Of a stretch of DNA of 21,785 nucleotides, positions 14,501 through 21,785 are shown in pieces. The notes below the pieces were generated by a model. It was not told the DNA's origin, did no database searches, and saw only the letters and a list, made by a program, of their open reading frames with translations. The translations under genes were made by a program, and so were the position numbers. Each line of letters starts with the position of its first letter. Position 1 is the stretch's first letter. This DNA comes from JBEKLJ01 sp050010255 (lineage in GTDB: Bacteria > Acidobacteriota > Terriglobia > Bryobacterales > Bryobacteraceae), in contig JBEKLJ010000028.1 in assembly GCA_050010255.1 (NCBI GenBank), forward strand, positions 1 to 21,785, read 5' to 3'.

Positions 14501-14522
14501 GGGGTCGATCATGATCGACCCC
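14501..14522. promoter_or_regulatory. Perfect 22-bp palindrome (half-site GGGGTCGATCA)
   Basis: GGGGTCGATCA is followed at once by its exact reverse complement, with no spacer. It lies 124 bp upstream of the GH2 start. A spacer-free palindrome of this size is a plausible operator for a dimeric regulator, but it may also belong to the repeat family around it. Other copies of it were not noticed in the window. Confidence 0.5.
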
Positions 14523-14601
14523 CACCACCGTCGGCCGAGCGCAACTTGAGTAGATGCAGTCCCATCGCGCGCCGCAGCAGATCGCTGGTGAAACATCCGG
14601 G

Positions 14602-15600
14602 CTAGGGCAGCTTCACTTCGCAGCCGCAATCTTCGCCGGCGTTCCGCGCCGTCTTCTGGTACTCGATTTCGTAGTCGATTATGTCGCGCAAGGGCGGCCA
14701 CGCCGTCCGCCCCTCCAGCCGCCGCCCGTTGACGAACATCGTGGGGGTCGAGCGCACCTGCAATGCCTGCCCCTGGGCAACGCTCCGCTCAACCTCGGTC
14801 TGCGTCGCTCGCGTGTCCAGGCAGCGCGCCAGTTGGACGGCGTCGATCGGTTTGCCCTTGGCCCACTCCAGCAGCCTGGAGCGGAAGCTCTCAGCTTTGA
14901 TCTGCGCCTGCTGCTCGTACACCCAGTCGTGATAGTCCCAGAACGCCGCCGCGTTCTGCCGGAACACGCACCGCCCGGCCAGCGCTGCCGCCAGCGCCCA
15001 GGGGTGGATCTGCGCCAGCGGATAGTCCTGGAAGTAGACCCGGACCTGCGTGGGGTACGCGCTCAGCAGGTTCTGCCGCAGCATGTTGGCCTCCTCGCGG
15101 CAGAACGGGCACTCGAAGTCCGTGAACAGCACCAGCACCACCGGCGCGCCCGGAGTGCCAAAGCTCGGCTGGAATTGCGTCTTGAGCTGTGCCAGCTCTG
15201 GCCGGAACGGGTTCTCGTCTACATCGAAGACGGTCGCTCTCATGATCTTCCGGCCGTCCCGGGAGATCAGGAACTTCTCGTCTTGGCTGGCATCGTCCCT
15301 CCAGGCGTGAACGTTCACCTCCAGGAAGCCTGCCAGCTCGGAGGGCTTCGGATCGGAGATCTGGACGTTGACTTTCCCTCCCCACACGAACAGATGGCGC
15401 AGGTAGGCTTCCAGCGTCGCCTTGTCCAGAGCCGATTTGAGGCCCGCTGCGGGCTTCGCGGTCGGCGGTCTGGCCGCCGCTGGTGTTGCCGCCGCGGCGC
15501 TCTTGGCCGCGGGCACGGCCTTCTTGGCTGGCGCCTGGGTGCCCTGCGCTGCTGCGCCGGCGCACAGCACAGCTAGCGGTAGCAGAAGAAATGACTTCAT
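14602..15600 (-). CDS. Secreted DsbA-like thioredoxin-fold protein (Thioredoxin_4 type)
   Basis: A thiol:disulfide oxidoreductase or relative in the periplasm. A signal peptide (MKSFLLLPLAVLCAGAAAQ) is followed by a low-complexity Ala/Pro/Lys linker (about 20-53) and an N-terminal domain of about 80 residues. The DsbA-like domain has FTDFECPFCREE (CPFC at 164-167) and the cis-proline at 286 in RSTPTMFVNG. The tail carries an extra CGC motif (Cys325, Cys327). With 332 residues it fits the longer DsbA-like proteins that are common in this phylum. ATG 15600 starts the signal peptide. A TACAAT box 12 bases upstream and no Shine-Dalgarno suggest a very short leader, but this is weak. The TAG stop lies in the same repeat that ends the RND pump gene. 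Confidence 0.88.
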   Translation of the reverse strand: MKSFLLLPLAVLCAGAAAQGTQAPAKKAVPAAKSAAAATPAAARPPTAKPAAGLKSALDKATLEAYLRHLFVWGGKVNVQISDPKPSELAGFLEVNVHAWRDDASQDEKFLISRDGRKIMRATVFDVDENPFRPELAQLKTQFQPSFGTPGAPVVLVLFTDFECPFCREEANMLRQNLLSAYPTQVRVYFQDYPLAQIHPWALAAALAGRCVFRQNAAAFWDYHDWVYEQQAQIKAESFRSRLLEWAKGKPIDAVQLARCLDTRATQTEVERSVAQGQALQVRSTPTMFVNGRRLEGRTAWPPLRDIIDYEIEYQKTARNAGEDCGCEVKLP

Positions 15601-15978
15601 GTGGATGGGTTCATTGTAGCAGCCGCCCGAAACGCTGAAACCCGGGAGCTGCAAGCTGGTCCCTGGAATCTGAAAGCTGGTAGCTGAAAGCTGGCACCGG
15701 CGCGCGGTGTCTTCACTTCGGTCCCGGATCTGGCCCGTAAACTGCGCCGCTACGTCAATGCCTGCTCCGCCAACGCGCGCCCCATTCAATGCAAGTACTC
15801 AGATTTCACTCGTCGAATTCGTACTAATGATCTCTCTGCGACAGGCTGCTAGCGGGCGGTTAGATGTATGATGATTCCGATGCGGGAGTCCAAAATGGAA
15901 TCTTGGAAAGTCGCTGGTGTACTGATGCTCGTGTCGAAATCGGCGGGCCGGAACGCCGGGTAGTTGTTTGGAGGTGTG
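15601..15978. other. 378-bp region between divergent genes
   Basis: It separates the DsbA-like gene (minus) from the VWFA-related pair (plus) and must hold promoters for both. A TACAAT box at 15613-15618 on the minus strand is the only candidate noticed. The 14-bp iterated repeat lies at 15648-15696. No gene was seen in the rest. Confidence 0.5.
15648..15696. repeat. Second locus of the 14-bp iterated repeat
   Basis: Units such as GCTGCAAGCTGGTC, TCTGAAAGCTGGTA and GCTGAAAGCTGGCA match those at 11795-11861, in the same orientation. The middle is degenerate (cctggaat), which breaks the regular phase. Confidence 0.85.
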
Positions 15979-17742
15979 ATGCAGGTTCGATGGTGCCTGC
16001 TGTTCCCGTTGCTGGCTGTTTTCTCCGCACTTGCGGCGCAATCGGCCGGCCCTGCCGCGGGCCAAGACAGCTCCGAGGTGACCACCCGGGAATTGACTCC
16101 GACATTCAGGGAGCGGGTGAACTTGGTGCTCGTGCCGGTGGTGGTCCGTGACAGCAAGGGGCACGAGGTTGGCGGCTTGCACAAGGAGGACTTTCAACTC
16201 TTCGACAGTGGAAAGCGACAGGCCATCTCCACGTTCTCCGTGGAAACCAGCGGAGGACGCGCCGCCGCCCAAGGCCAGACGCCGCCTGCCCCCGCCGCGC
16301 CGGGAGAGAAGCCACCGGCGCCGCGGCCCCAGCGGTTCATCGCATATCTGTTCGACGACGTGCACCTGACGTTCGGCGACATGGTCTGGGTGCGTGATGG
16401 CGCCGGCCGGAACATGGCGACGCTGGAGCCCACGGACCGCGCCGCAATCTTTACGACCTCCGGGCGGACCACGCTCGAGTTCACCAACGACCACGCGAAG
16501 CTTCACGAAACGCTTCTGAAGCTGCGGCCGAACCCAATCTCCCGGTCGCTGAGCCCTGAGATTCCGGACGTCAGCTACTACCAGGCGGACATGATCGTGA
16601 ATCAGGGGGGCGATCCTGAGACGGGGGGCGAGGGCCCGGGCGCGGATGCCTTGGCAGCCGCGACTAGGGAGACCCTGCTCCGCCTTGGTAAGCCGAGCGA
16701 TCCTACGGCCCCGCTCAGCCTTCAAGAGGGGTATGCCCGAATGGCGCGCGACATCGCTTGGTCGGCGGCTCAACGCGCTCTGCAGGCCGGAGAACACGAG
16801 ACCCAAGTGGCCTGCATGACTCTGAAGCAAGCAGTACGCCGGATGGGCTACATGCCCGGCCAGAGGCTCGTGGTTTTTCTCTCACCGGGGCTTCTCACCT
16901 TGGCGGGAGCCCAGGCCCTGCTGAACGATGCCGTGGATCTTGCGACCCGTTTGAACGTGGTCATCAGCGCCCTGGATGCTCGCGGGCTGTACACGGACAT
17001 GTCCGATATCAGCGGGAACTACTATGACCCGTTCGTCCAGCGAGTGAAACAGCTGATCGAGCATCTCGCTGCCAGGGCTGAAGGGGGCACCCTGGCCCAG
17101 ATCGCGGAGGGTACGGGCGGAAGGTTCGTAGAGAGCACCAACGACATCGACGCCGGCCTCAAACGGATTACCGCGGCGGCTGAGTACTCTTATGTGCTGG
17201 GCTTCTCCCCGCGCAGCCTGCAACCCGACGGGAGTTTTCATCGTCTCAAGGTCCGGCTCGGCCGGCAGGGGAATCTGAGCGTGCAGGCCCGGCGCGGCTA
17301 TTACGCGACCAGGCGGCTCACCGATCCGGCGGAAGCGGCCAGGCAGGAAATCGAAGAGGCGGTGTTCGCCCCGCAAGACATCCACGATCCGGCGGTCGAG
17401 GTGCACACCGAGTTCTTCAAATCGGGCGCGGCCAGCGCGACGCTCACGGTGCTGTCTCACCTGGATCTGCGGCGCATCGCCTTCCGCAAGGTGGATGAGC
17501 GCAACTCCAACGACCTGACGGTTGTCGCCTGCCTTTTTGACCAGAACGGCAACTACGCCGCCGGCAAGCAGACCCTCGTCAGCCTGCGTTTGCGCGACCA
17601 GACGCTGGCCAACGGAATGGGAAGCGGCTATACGCTCAAGACCGCGTTCGAGGTTCAGCCGGGGACTTATGCCGTTAGGGTCGCGGTCCGCGACGCGGAG
17701 GGTGAGCTGTTGGCCGCCGAGAGCAGCGTTGTGGAGATACCA
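15979..17742 (+). CDS. Secreted VWFA-related acidobacterial domain protein, first of a pair
   Basis: The family (TIGR03436 type) is greatly expanded in acidobacteria; its function is unknown, though von Willebrand A-like folds usually mediate protein binding. A signal peptide (residues 1-20) is followed by the family entry motif VNLVLVPVVVRDSKGHEVGGLHKEDFQLFDSGKRQ at about 48-81, given here in outline only: a beta-strand, RDSKG, then DFQLFD. A Pro/Ala-rich linker (97-117) leads to the A-domain core (AYLFDDVHL at 122-130, RLVVFLSPGLL, VVISALDARGLY). The usual metal-site DxSxS appears as DDVHL. The C-terminal part YSYVLGFSP and ARRGYYA is typical. ATG 15979 is preceded by GGAGG. The TGA ends at 17745 and overlaps the next start. 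Confidence 0.88.
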
Positions 17743-19763
17743 TGAGAACCATGCACCGAATTTTCGTGGTTGCGGCCGCTTGTCTCGCCGGCCTGGTTCC
17801 GGCTCGAGCGCAGGAATCCGGCCTGACCATCCGGACGACGGTCCGTGAGGTGGTGCTGGATCTTGTCGTGCGCGACAGCCGCGGGCGTCAGGTAAAGGAC
17901 CTCAAGGCGGATGAGGTCGAGATCTATGAGGACGGCATTCCCCAGCAGATCCGAGGTTTCCGTCTGGTGCCTGGGCGCGAGATCCGCGAGGGGCTGGCGA
18001 GGGCGTCCGGCGCGGGCGCGGTGGCTCAGCCTGTCAATGTCCTGCGGGCAGTGAACCTGACTTGTCTTGTCTTCCACAATATTCTGGGTGAGCCGGGCAA
18101 GCTGCGGGACGCTCTCGATGCCGCGCAAGAGTTCCTCAGCAACCCGTTGCAGGCGGGCACCTACGTCGGCGTATTCCGGTTGGATGCGGGCCTGGTGACC
18201 TTGCATCCGTTCACGGACAATCGCGAGGAGTTGCTTCAAGCTGCCCGCGGCGGTTTCGCGGCACAGCCGGAGAGTTTTGAAAGGGTCGCGGGGGCAATCC
18301 GGAGTGCGATTCCAGGATCGTCGGGCGCCGCCCTGCCTGCCGCCCGACAGACTTCCCCAGCCGCTCGCGGTGGCATCGCCGCAATGCGCGGTTTTGACTA
18401 CAGGAACGTAAGGGACCAGATGGACCAGTTGACCGCGATGGTCCAGCAGTTCGACGGCCTGCCGGGCCGTAAGACGGTAGTGCTGTTCAGCCCCGGAATA
18501 CTGAATCCGGCCCAGCCCGAGTTGCTCCAGGCCGTCATCGACAAAGCCAACCGGGCGCTGCTCACCGTATATGCGTTCGACCTCAACCAGGAAGACACGG
18601 GTGATCTGGCCGCCAATGAGATCAATTACTCGGATTCCTCGGCAACGCGCACCTCGAACTCGCAATCGGTGGGCACAGAGGTTCTGCGCAGGCTCGCCAG
18701 TTCCACGGGCGGCGCCATGTTTGCCACTCGCGATTTCAAGAAATCCTTTCAGCGCATCCTGGAGGACGTGGACACCCATTACGAAGCCACCTATCATCCC
18801 GGTTCGGACAGACTGGACGCCCACCTGCGGAAGATCGAGGTCAGGCTGGCGCGCCCTGGTTTGACCGTGCAAAGCCGCACCGGCTACTTCGCAGTGCCGG
18901 ACGCCGGCGGTTCCGCGGCGCTGGCCCCGTTCGAAACTCCCGCCTTTACCGCACTGGCTGCCGAAGCGCGGCCGCATGCCTTCGATTTCCAGTCGGGCGC
19001 GTTGCGCTTCCGCTCCGACCAGGCCGGCTCCCAGTACGTCATCGCCTTCGAACTGCCGGGCGCGAATCTCACCGCCACGCCCTTGCCGCAGCAGCAGAAG
19101 TACAAGGTGCACTTCTCGGTGCTCGCGCTGGTGAAGGACGCCACCGGGCAGGTGGTCGCCAAGGTGAGCCGCGATTTTCCGAGCGAAATCAGTGACGTGC
19201 AACTGGCGGCATTGCGGGCCAATTCGTTGCTGTACACGGCGCCGATCAGGGTCATGCACGGCCGCTACACGCTGGAGGCGGCAGTGGTGGACCACGAAGG
19301 CGCCCGCTCTAGCGCCAACGTCTTTCAGATTGACAGCGCCGCATGCAGCGGAGTTTGCCTGAGCGACCTGGTGCTGATCCAGAGGGTCGAGCCTGCCTCC
19401 GGGCAACCGGACGCCGCCGATCCGCTTCAGCTTCCCAAGGGGCGAATCGTGCCCGCGCTGTCGGCCTCCTTACAGCCTGGCGCGCACCCCCTGGTGTACT
19501 TCGTGGTGTATCCGGATCCGGCGAATATGGAAAAGCCGAGGTTCTCTCTGAAAGTCGTGCGGGACCATCAGGTGATCGCCGATCAGGCCCAGGATCTTCC
19601 CGCCCCGGACGCCACGGGCGCCATTGCCATGGTGATCCGCACCACGCCCCAGTCCGGCAATTACCGGATCAAGATCACCGCGCTACAGGGCGGCCACTCA
19701 GTTGAGGGGACCCTGACATACTCGATCGCCCTTCCGAAACAGCCTGACAACACCGCTCCCTGA
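17742..19763 (+). CDS. Secreted VWFA-related acidobacterial domain protein, second of a pair
   Basis: A paralogue of the preceding gene, with 673 residues. A signal peptide ends at ARA (23). The entry motif EVVLDLVVRDSRGRQVKDL then VEIYEDGIPQQI (about 36-70) is closer to the family consensus than in the first protein. The A-domain core spans about 95-320 (VNLTCLVFHNILGE, KTVVLFSPGILNP, LLTVYAFDLNQED). YEATYHP and SRTGYFAVPD close the conserved part. About 290 further residues look like beta-sandwich repeats. The ATG overlaps the upstream stop (ATGA), with GGAG five bases upstream, so the two are translationally coupled. The function is unknown; a secreted or surface complex of the two is a reasonable guess. 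Confidence 0.88.
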   Translation: MRTMHRIFVVAAACLAGLVPARAQESGLTIRTTVREVVLDLVVRDSRGRQVKDLKADEVEIYEDGIPQQIRGFRLVPGREIREGLARASGAGAVAQPVNVLRAVNLTCLVFHNILGEPGKLRDALDAAQEFLSNPLQAGTYVGVFRLDAGLVTLHPFTDNREELLQAARGGFAAQPESFERVAGAIRSAIPGSSGAALPAARQTSPAARGGIAAMRGFDYRNVRDQMDQLTAMVQQFDGLPGRKTVVLFSPGILNPAQPELLQAVIDKANRALLTVYAFDLNQEDTGDLAANEINYSDSSATRTSNSQSVGTEVLRRLASSTGGAMFATRDFKKSFQRILEDVDTHYEATYHPGSDRLDAHLRKIEVRLARPGLTVQSRTGYFAVPDAGGSAALAPFETPAFTALAAEARPHAFDFQSGALRFRSDQAGSQYVIAFELPGANLTATPLPQQQKYKVHFSVLALVKDATGQVVAKVSRDFPSEISDVQLAALRANSLLYTAPIRVMHGRYTLEAAVVDHEGARSSANVFQIDSAACSGVCLSDLVLIQRVEPASGQPDAADPLQLPKGRIVPALSASLQPGAHPLVYFVVYPDPANMEKPRFSLKVVRDHQVIADQAQDLPAPDATGAIAMVIRTTPQSGNYRIKITALQGGHSVEGTLTYSIALPKQPDNTAP

Positions 19764-19865
19764 CCGTCGCGGTTCCGCGCTGGGAAACCCTCGTCACAAG
19801 AGCGCGGGTGAGCAGACTGAGCGCCCTCCGCCGCCGGCGCTATACTGCAAGCGAAAGGGGTTCCA

Positions 19866-21287
19866 ATGCTCTCTCGACGGGAAGTGCTGAGCGCGCTCGG
19901 AGCGCTGCCGGCCGCCGGCCTTCTGGGTCCTGGCCGTCTCTATGCGCAAGCTGCCGGCGCCTTTCCACGCCGCCTGCTGGGCCGCACCGGTCGCCAGGTG
20001 CTGCCCTTGGCCCTGGGGGGACAAGCCTCCCTTCAGTGGACCAGACCCGGCATCGACCCGGCCGACATCATAGTGCGTGCCGTCGAGCTCGGCCTCAACT
20101 ACCTCGACACGGCGAATGCTTACGGGGCCAGCCAGGTCAACTACGGGGAAGCCTTCCGCCGGCTGCATCTGACGCCCGCCGGCCCGGACTACAACCACGC
20201 CCTGCGCCAGAACCTCTACCTCGCCGCCAAGACGGTCCGACGGTATGCACTGAACCCGGCGGCGCCGGGTTCCACGGCCGTCGACGACCTCAAGCGCTCC
20301 CTGACCCAGATCTTCGGAGACGGCAAGGGACAGATCCCCGAAGGGGCGTACCTGGACGCGATCCAGATCCACAACCTGACCACGCCCGATCAGGTGAATC
20401 AGATCTACGAAGGTCTGGCGGAGCGGAGCGCCGCCAAGCGGCCCGAGCGCATCGGCGCGCTGGCAGGCCTGCTGGACTATCGCGATGGCACGGACTATAC
20501 CGGCTTGAACCCGGAACACCGCCATTACGTGCGCCACATCGGCATCACCGGTCACTTCAGTTCTCCCGTGCTGATGAGCGCCCTGCGGCGCGACTCCGAG
20601 AACATCATCGACACCCTGCTGCTGGCGCTCAACGCCAATGACCGCCTGTGCAGCTCCCATCAGAACAACGTGCTGCCGCTAGCCGTGGCGCGGGGCCTGG
20701 GTGTCATCGCCATGAAGGTCTTCGCCGATGGCGCGTTCTACGGCAAACCGCCGCGCTTCTCCAGGGCTCCCGAGGACGTGATCCTCTCCGTTGGCAAGCC
20801 GGACGCGGTTTCCTACGCCGATCTGGTGCGCTACTCGCTCTCGCTTCCCGGCGTCTCTTGCGCCATCATCGGCACCGGCCACATCGACCGCGCGAAGCCG
20901 GAGTCCGACCAGATGGTGGCCAACCTCGCGGCGGCCCTGAAGGACATGCCCTCGGAGTTGGAGCGGCGCCGCATCGAGGAGGAAGCCGAGGCGCGCCACG
21001 GCGCCGTCACCAATTTCTTCCAGGAGAAGACCAGCGGGCTCGTGCAGCCTGGCGACGTTCGGGTGACCCGGGACGGCGAACGGGTTCTCATCCAATGGAA
21101 CACGGCCCTGGCCGGCCCCGAGCCGATCCGGTCCTACGAGATTCTGGCGGGCGACCGCTTGCTGCTTTCCTTGCCCTTCCGGCCGCAGATCACCGAAACG
21201 CCGCTCTCGGCTTCGCTGCCGGCCTCCGCCGTGGGCGCCGGCTCCATCCGGGTCGTCGCCTCCGAAGCACCGCCCCGCCACGCCTGA
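19866..21287 (+). CDS. Tat-exported aldo/keto reductase family protein
   Basis: An NADPH-dependent reductase fold of unknown substrate. The N-terminus MLSRREVLSALGALPAAGLLG is a twin-arginine signal, so it probably works outside the cytoplasm, where NADPH supply is an open question. The AKR tetrad is visible: Asp81 and Tyr86 in NYLDTANAYG, Lys122 in YLAAKTVRR, and His169 in AIQIHNLTT. GVIAMKVFADG and CAIIGTGHIDRA are the later barrel strands. After about residue 395 comes an extension with a fibronectin III-like look (VQPGDVRVTRDGERVLIQWN, PIRSYEILAGDRLL). At 473 residues it is longer than ordinary AKRs (about 320) owing to the signal, insertions and this tail. AGGGG lies five bases before the ATG. 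It begins 102 bp after the VWFA gene. Confidence 0.88.
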   Translation: MLSRREVLSALGALPAAGLLGPGRLYAQAAGAFPRRLLGRTGRQVLPLALGGQASLQWTRPGIDPADIIVRAVELGLNYLDTANAYGASQVNYGEAFRRLHLTPAGPDYNHALRQNLYLAAKTVRRYALNPAAPGSTAVDDLKRSLTQIFGDGKGQIPEGAYLDAIQIHNLTTPDQVNQIYEGLAERSAAKRPERIGALAGLLDYRDGTDYTGLNPEHRHYVRHIGITGHFSSPVLMSALRRDSENIIDTLLLALNANDRLCSSHQNNVLPLAVARGLGVIAMKVFADGAFYGKPPRFSRAPEDVILSVGKPDAVSYADLVRYSLSLPGVSCAIIGTGHIDRAKPESDQMVANLAAALKDMPSELERRRIEEEAEARHGAVTNFFQEKTSGLVQPGDVRVTRDGERVLIQWNTALAGPEPIRSYEILAGDRLLLSLPFRPQITETPLSASLPASAVGAGSIRVVASEAPPRHA

Positions 21288-21345
21288 AGCCGGGACAGGC
21301 GGCACTCTGCCGCCTCATAAAAGCCCCGCGGGCGTGCTGCGGGTG

Positions 21346-21417
21346 CCAGCCAGTGGCTGGGGTACGCCCATTTGTTTGGCGGGCCACTGGCCCGCAAGCC
21401 GGCCCCCCGGTCGGCTT
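21346..21417. terminator. Three consecutive hairpins between convergent genes
   Basis: CCAGCC-AGT-GGCTGG (21346-21360), GCGGGCCA-C-TGGCCCGC (21379-21395) and AAGCCG...CGGCTT (21396-21417) lie between two genes that converge. They are GC-rich and lack T-tracts, so factor-assisted or bidirectional termination is only a guess. Confidence 0.4.
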
Positions 21418-21431
21418 CCTGGTCCGCTCGA

Positions 21432-21785
21432 TTACGGTTGGCGCCGGTAGCTGTACACGTAGTCCGTGAGGCCGGGCCGGATCGGGATATCGGTTCGCAC
21501 GGAATCCACCAGCGAGGACGGTGCGGTGGCCGGCAGAGCGGTGTTGGAAATCAGGAAGCCACCAGATCGGATCATCGTCGCCAGGTTGGCGCGGGCCAAG
21601 GCCTGCTCCAGAGCGTCGTAATACAGGAAGATATTCGTCCCTATTACCAGATCAAAGCGCCGTTCCGCGGGGAGGCGCTGAATCTGCAGGATGACATTCA
21701 TTTCCACGGGAGTGATTCGCGCCACTACCTCCGGGCGGATGCTCACGGCGCGGCTGATGATGTCAGAGCGCACGGCCTCGGGGAC
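21432..21785 (-). CDS. SAM-dependent methyltransferase-like protein, 5' end cut by the window
   Basis: About 117 C-terminal residues are visible; the frame is open to the window edge. FDLVIGTNIFLYYDALEQALARANLATMIRSGG follows the pattern of motifs IV-VI of class I methyltransferases (acidic strand, then NxFxYY as in CheR-type and related enzymes, a helix, then a GGFL turn). The SAM-binding glycine motif would lie beyond the edge. The TAA stop is at 21434-21432. A GTG at 21773 could be taken as a start but is internal. The substrate is unknown. Confidence 0.65.
   Translation of the reverse strand, partial: VPEAVRSDIISRAVSIRPEVVARITPVEMNVILQIQRLPAERRFDLVIGTNIFLYYDALEQALARANLATMIRSGGFLISNTALPATAPSSLVDSVRTDIPIRPGLTDYVYSYRRQP

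Larger units (their letters stand above)
14378..14601. other. Intergenic region upstream of the GH2 gene: repeats and a 22-bp palindrome
   Basis: It lies between the DsbA-like and GH2 genes, both on the minus strand. It carries a dispersed repeat (14419-14469), a perfect palindrome (14501-14522), a second repeat shared with 9401-9425 (about 14532-14561), and a stop-codon repeat (14581-14604). No clear promoter is seen. Confidence 0.6.

Noticed and set aside
15799..16830. 343-residue minus-strand open frame
   Set aside because: Overlaps the first VWFA-related gene and its upstream region without motifs.
17667..19406. 579-residue minus-strand open frame
   Set aside because: Antisense to the second VWFA-related gene; no domain.

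Overview
The window looks like chromosomal DNA from a GC-rich acidobacterium, most likely the Bryobacterales/Solibacterales group (Solibacter or Bryobacter relatives). The reasons are two adjacent secreted proteins with the VWFA-related acidobacterial domain, Tat-exported Gfo/Idh/MocA and aldo/keto reductase enzymes, tandem Flp pilins, and short dispersed non-coding repeats. Family calls come from reading the proteins; no database search was possible.

Layout. (1) 1-323: end of a P-II signal protein gene, then a repeat-filled gap. (2) 562-6282, minus strand: read in the direction of transcription, a promoter, a 20-residue leader peptide, an attenuator, a DAHP synthase, tRNA-Thr(CGU), an RND adaptor lipoprotein and an RND pump. 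(3) 6378-8948, plus strand: a Tat-exported Gfo/Idh/MocA oxidoreductase followed by a KBL/AONS-type PLP acyltransferase. (4) 9011-9758: a tandem duplication of an Flp pilin gene with its 91-bp upstream region, then about 590 bp without a gene that holds two strong inverted repeats. (5) 10352-15600, minus strand: a DsbA-like thioredoxin-fold protein, a GH2 glycosidase, an unknown protein and a LarA-like protein. (6) 15979-21287, plus strand: two translationally coupled VWFA-related proteins and a Tat-exported aldo/keto reductase. (7) The right edge cuts a methyltransferase-like gene on the minus strand.

The most interesting signal is at 6115-6282, upstream of the DAHP synthase. A sigma70-like promoter (TTGATT, 17 bp, TATACT) precedes a short open frame in which seven of nine consecutive residues are aromatic (FFSYRFWYF). 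The last aromatic codons lie in strand 1 of a 1:2 hairpin. Strand 2 can instead pair with strand 3, and strand 3 with strand 4 forms a textbook terminator (9-bp stem, GAAA loop, seven Ts). This is the full layout of a ribosome-mediated attenuator sensing Phe, Tyr and Trp, placed on the first enzyme of aromatic amino acid synthesis. The leader start codon is only about 5 nt from the predicted transcription start, so its translation may be close to leaderless.

Other points of note are a tRNA only 22 bp upstream of an efflux operon, an in-frame 42-bp duplication inside the oxidoreductase, a perfect 22-bp palindrome, 14-bp iterated repeats at two loci, and a repeat that supplies the stop codon of two unrelated genes.
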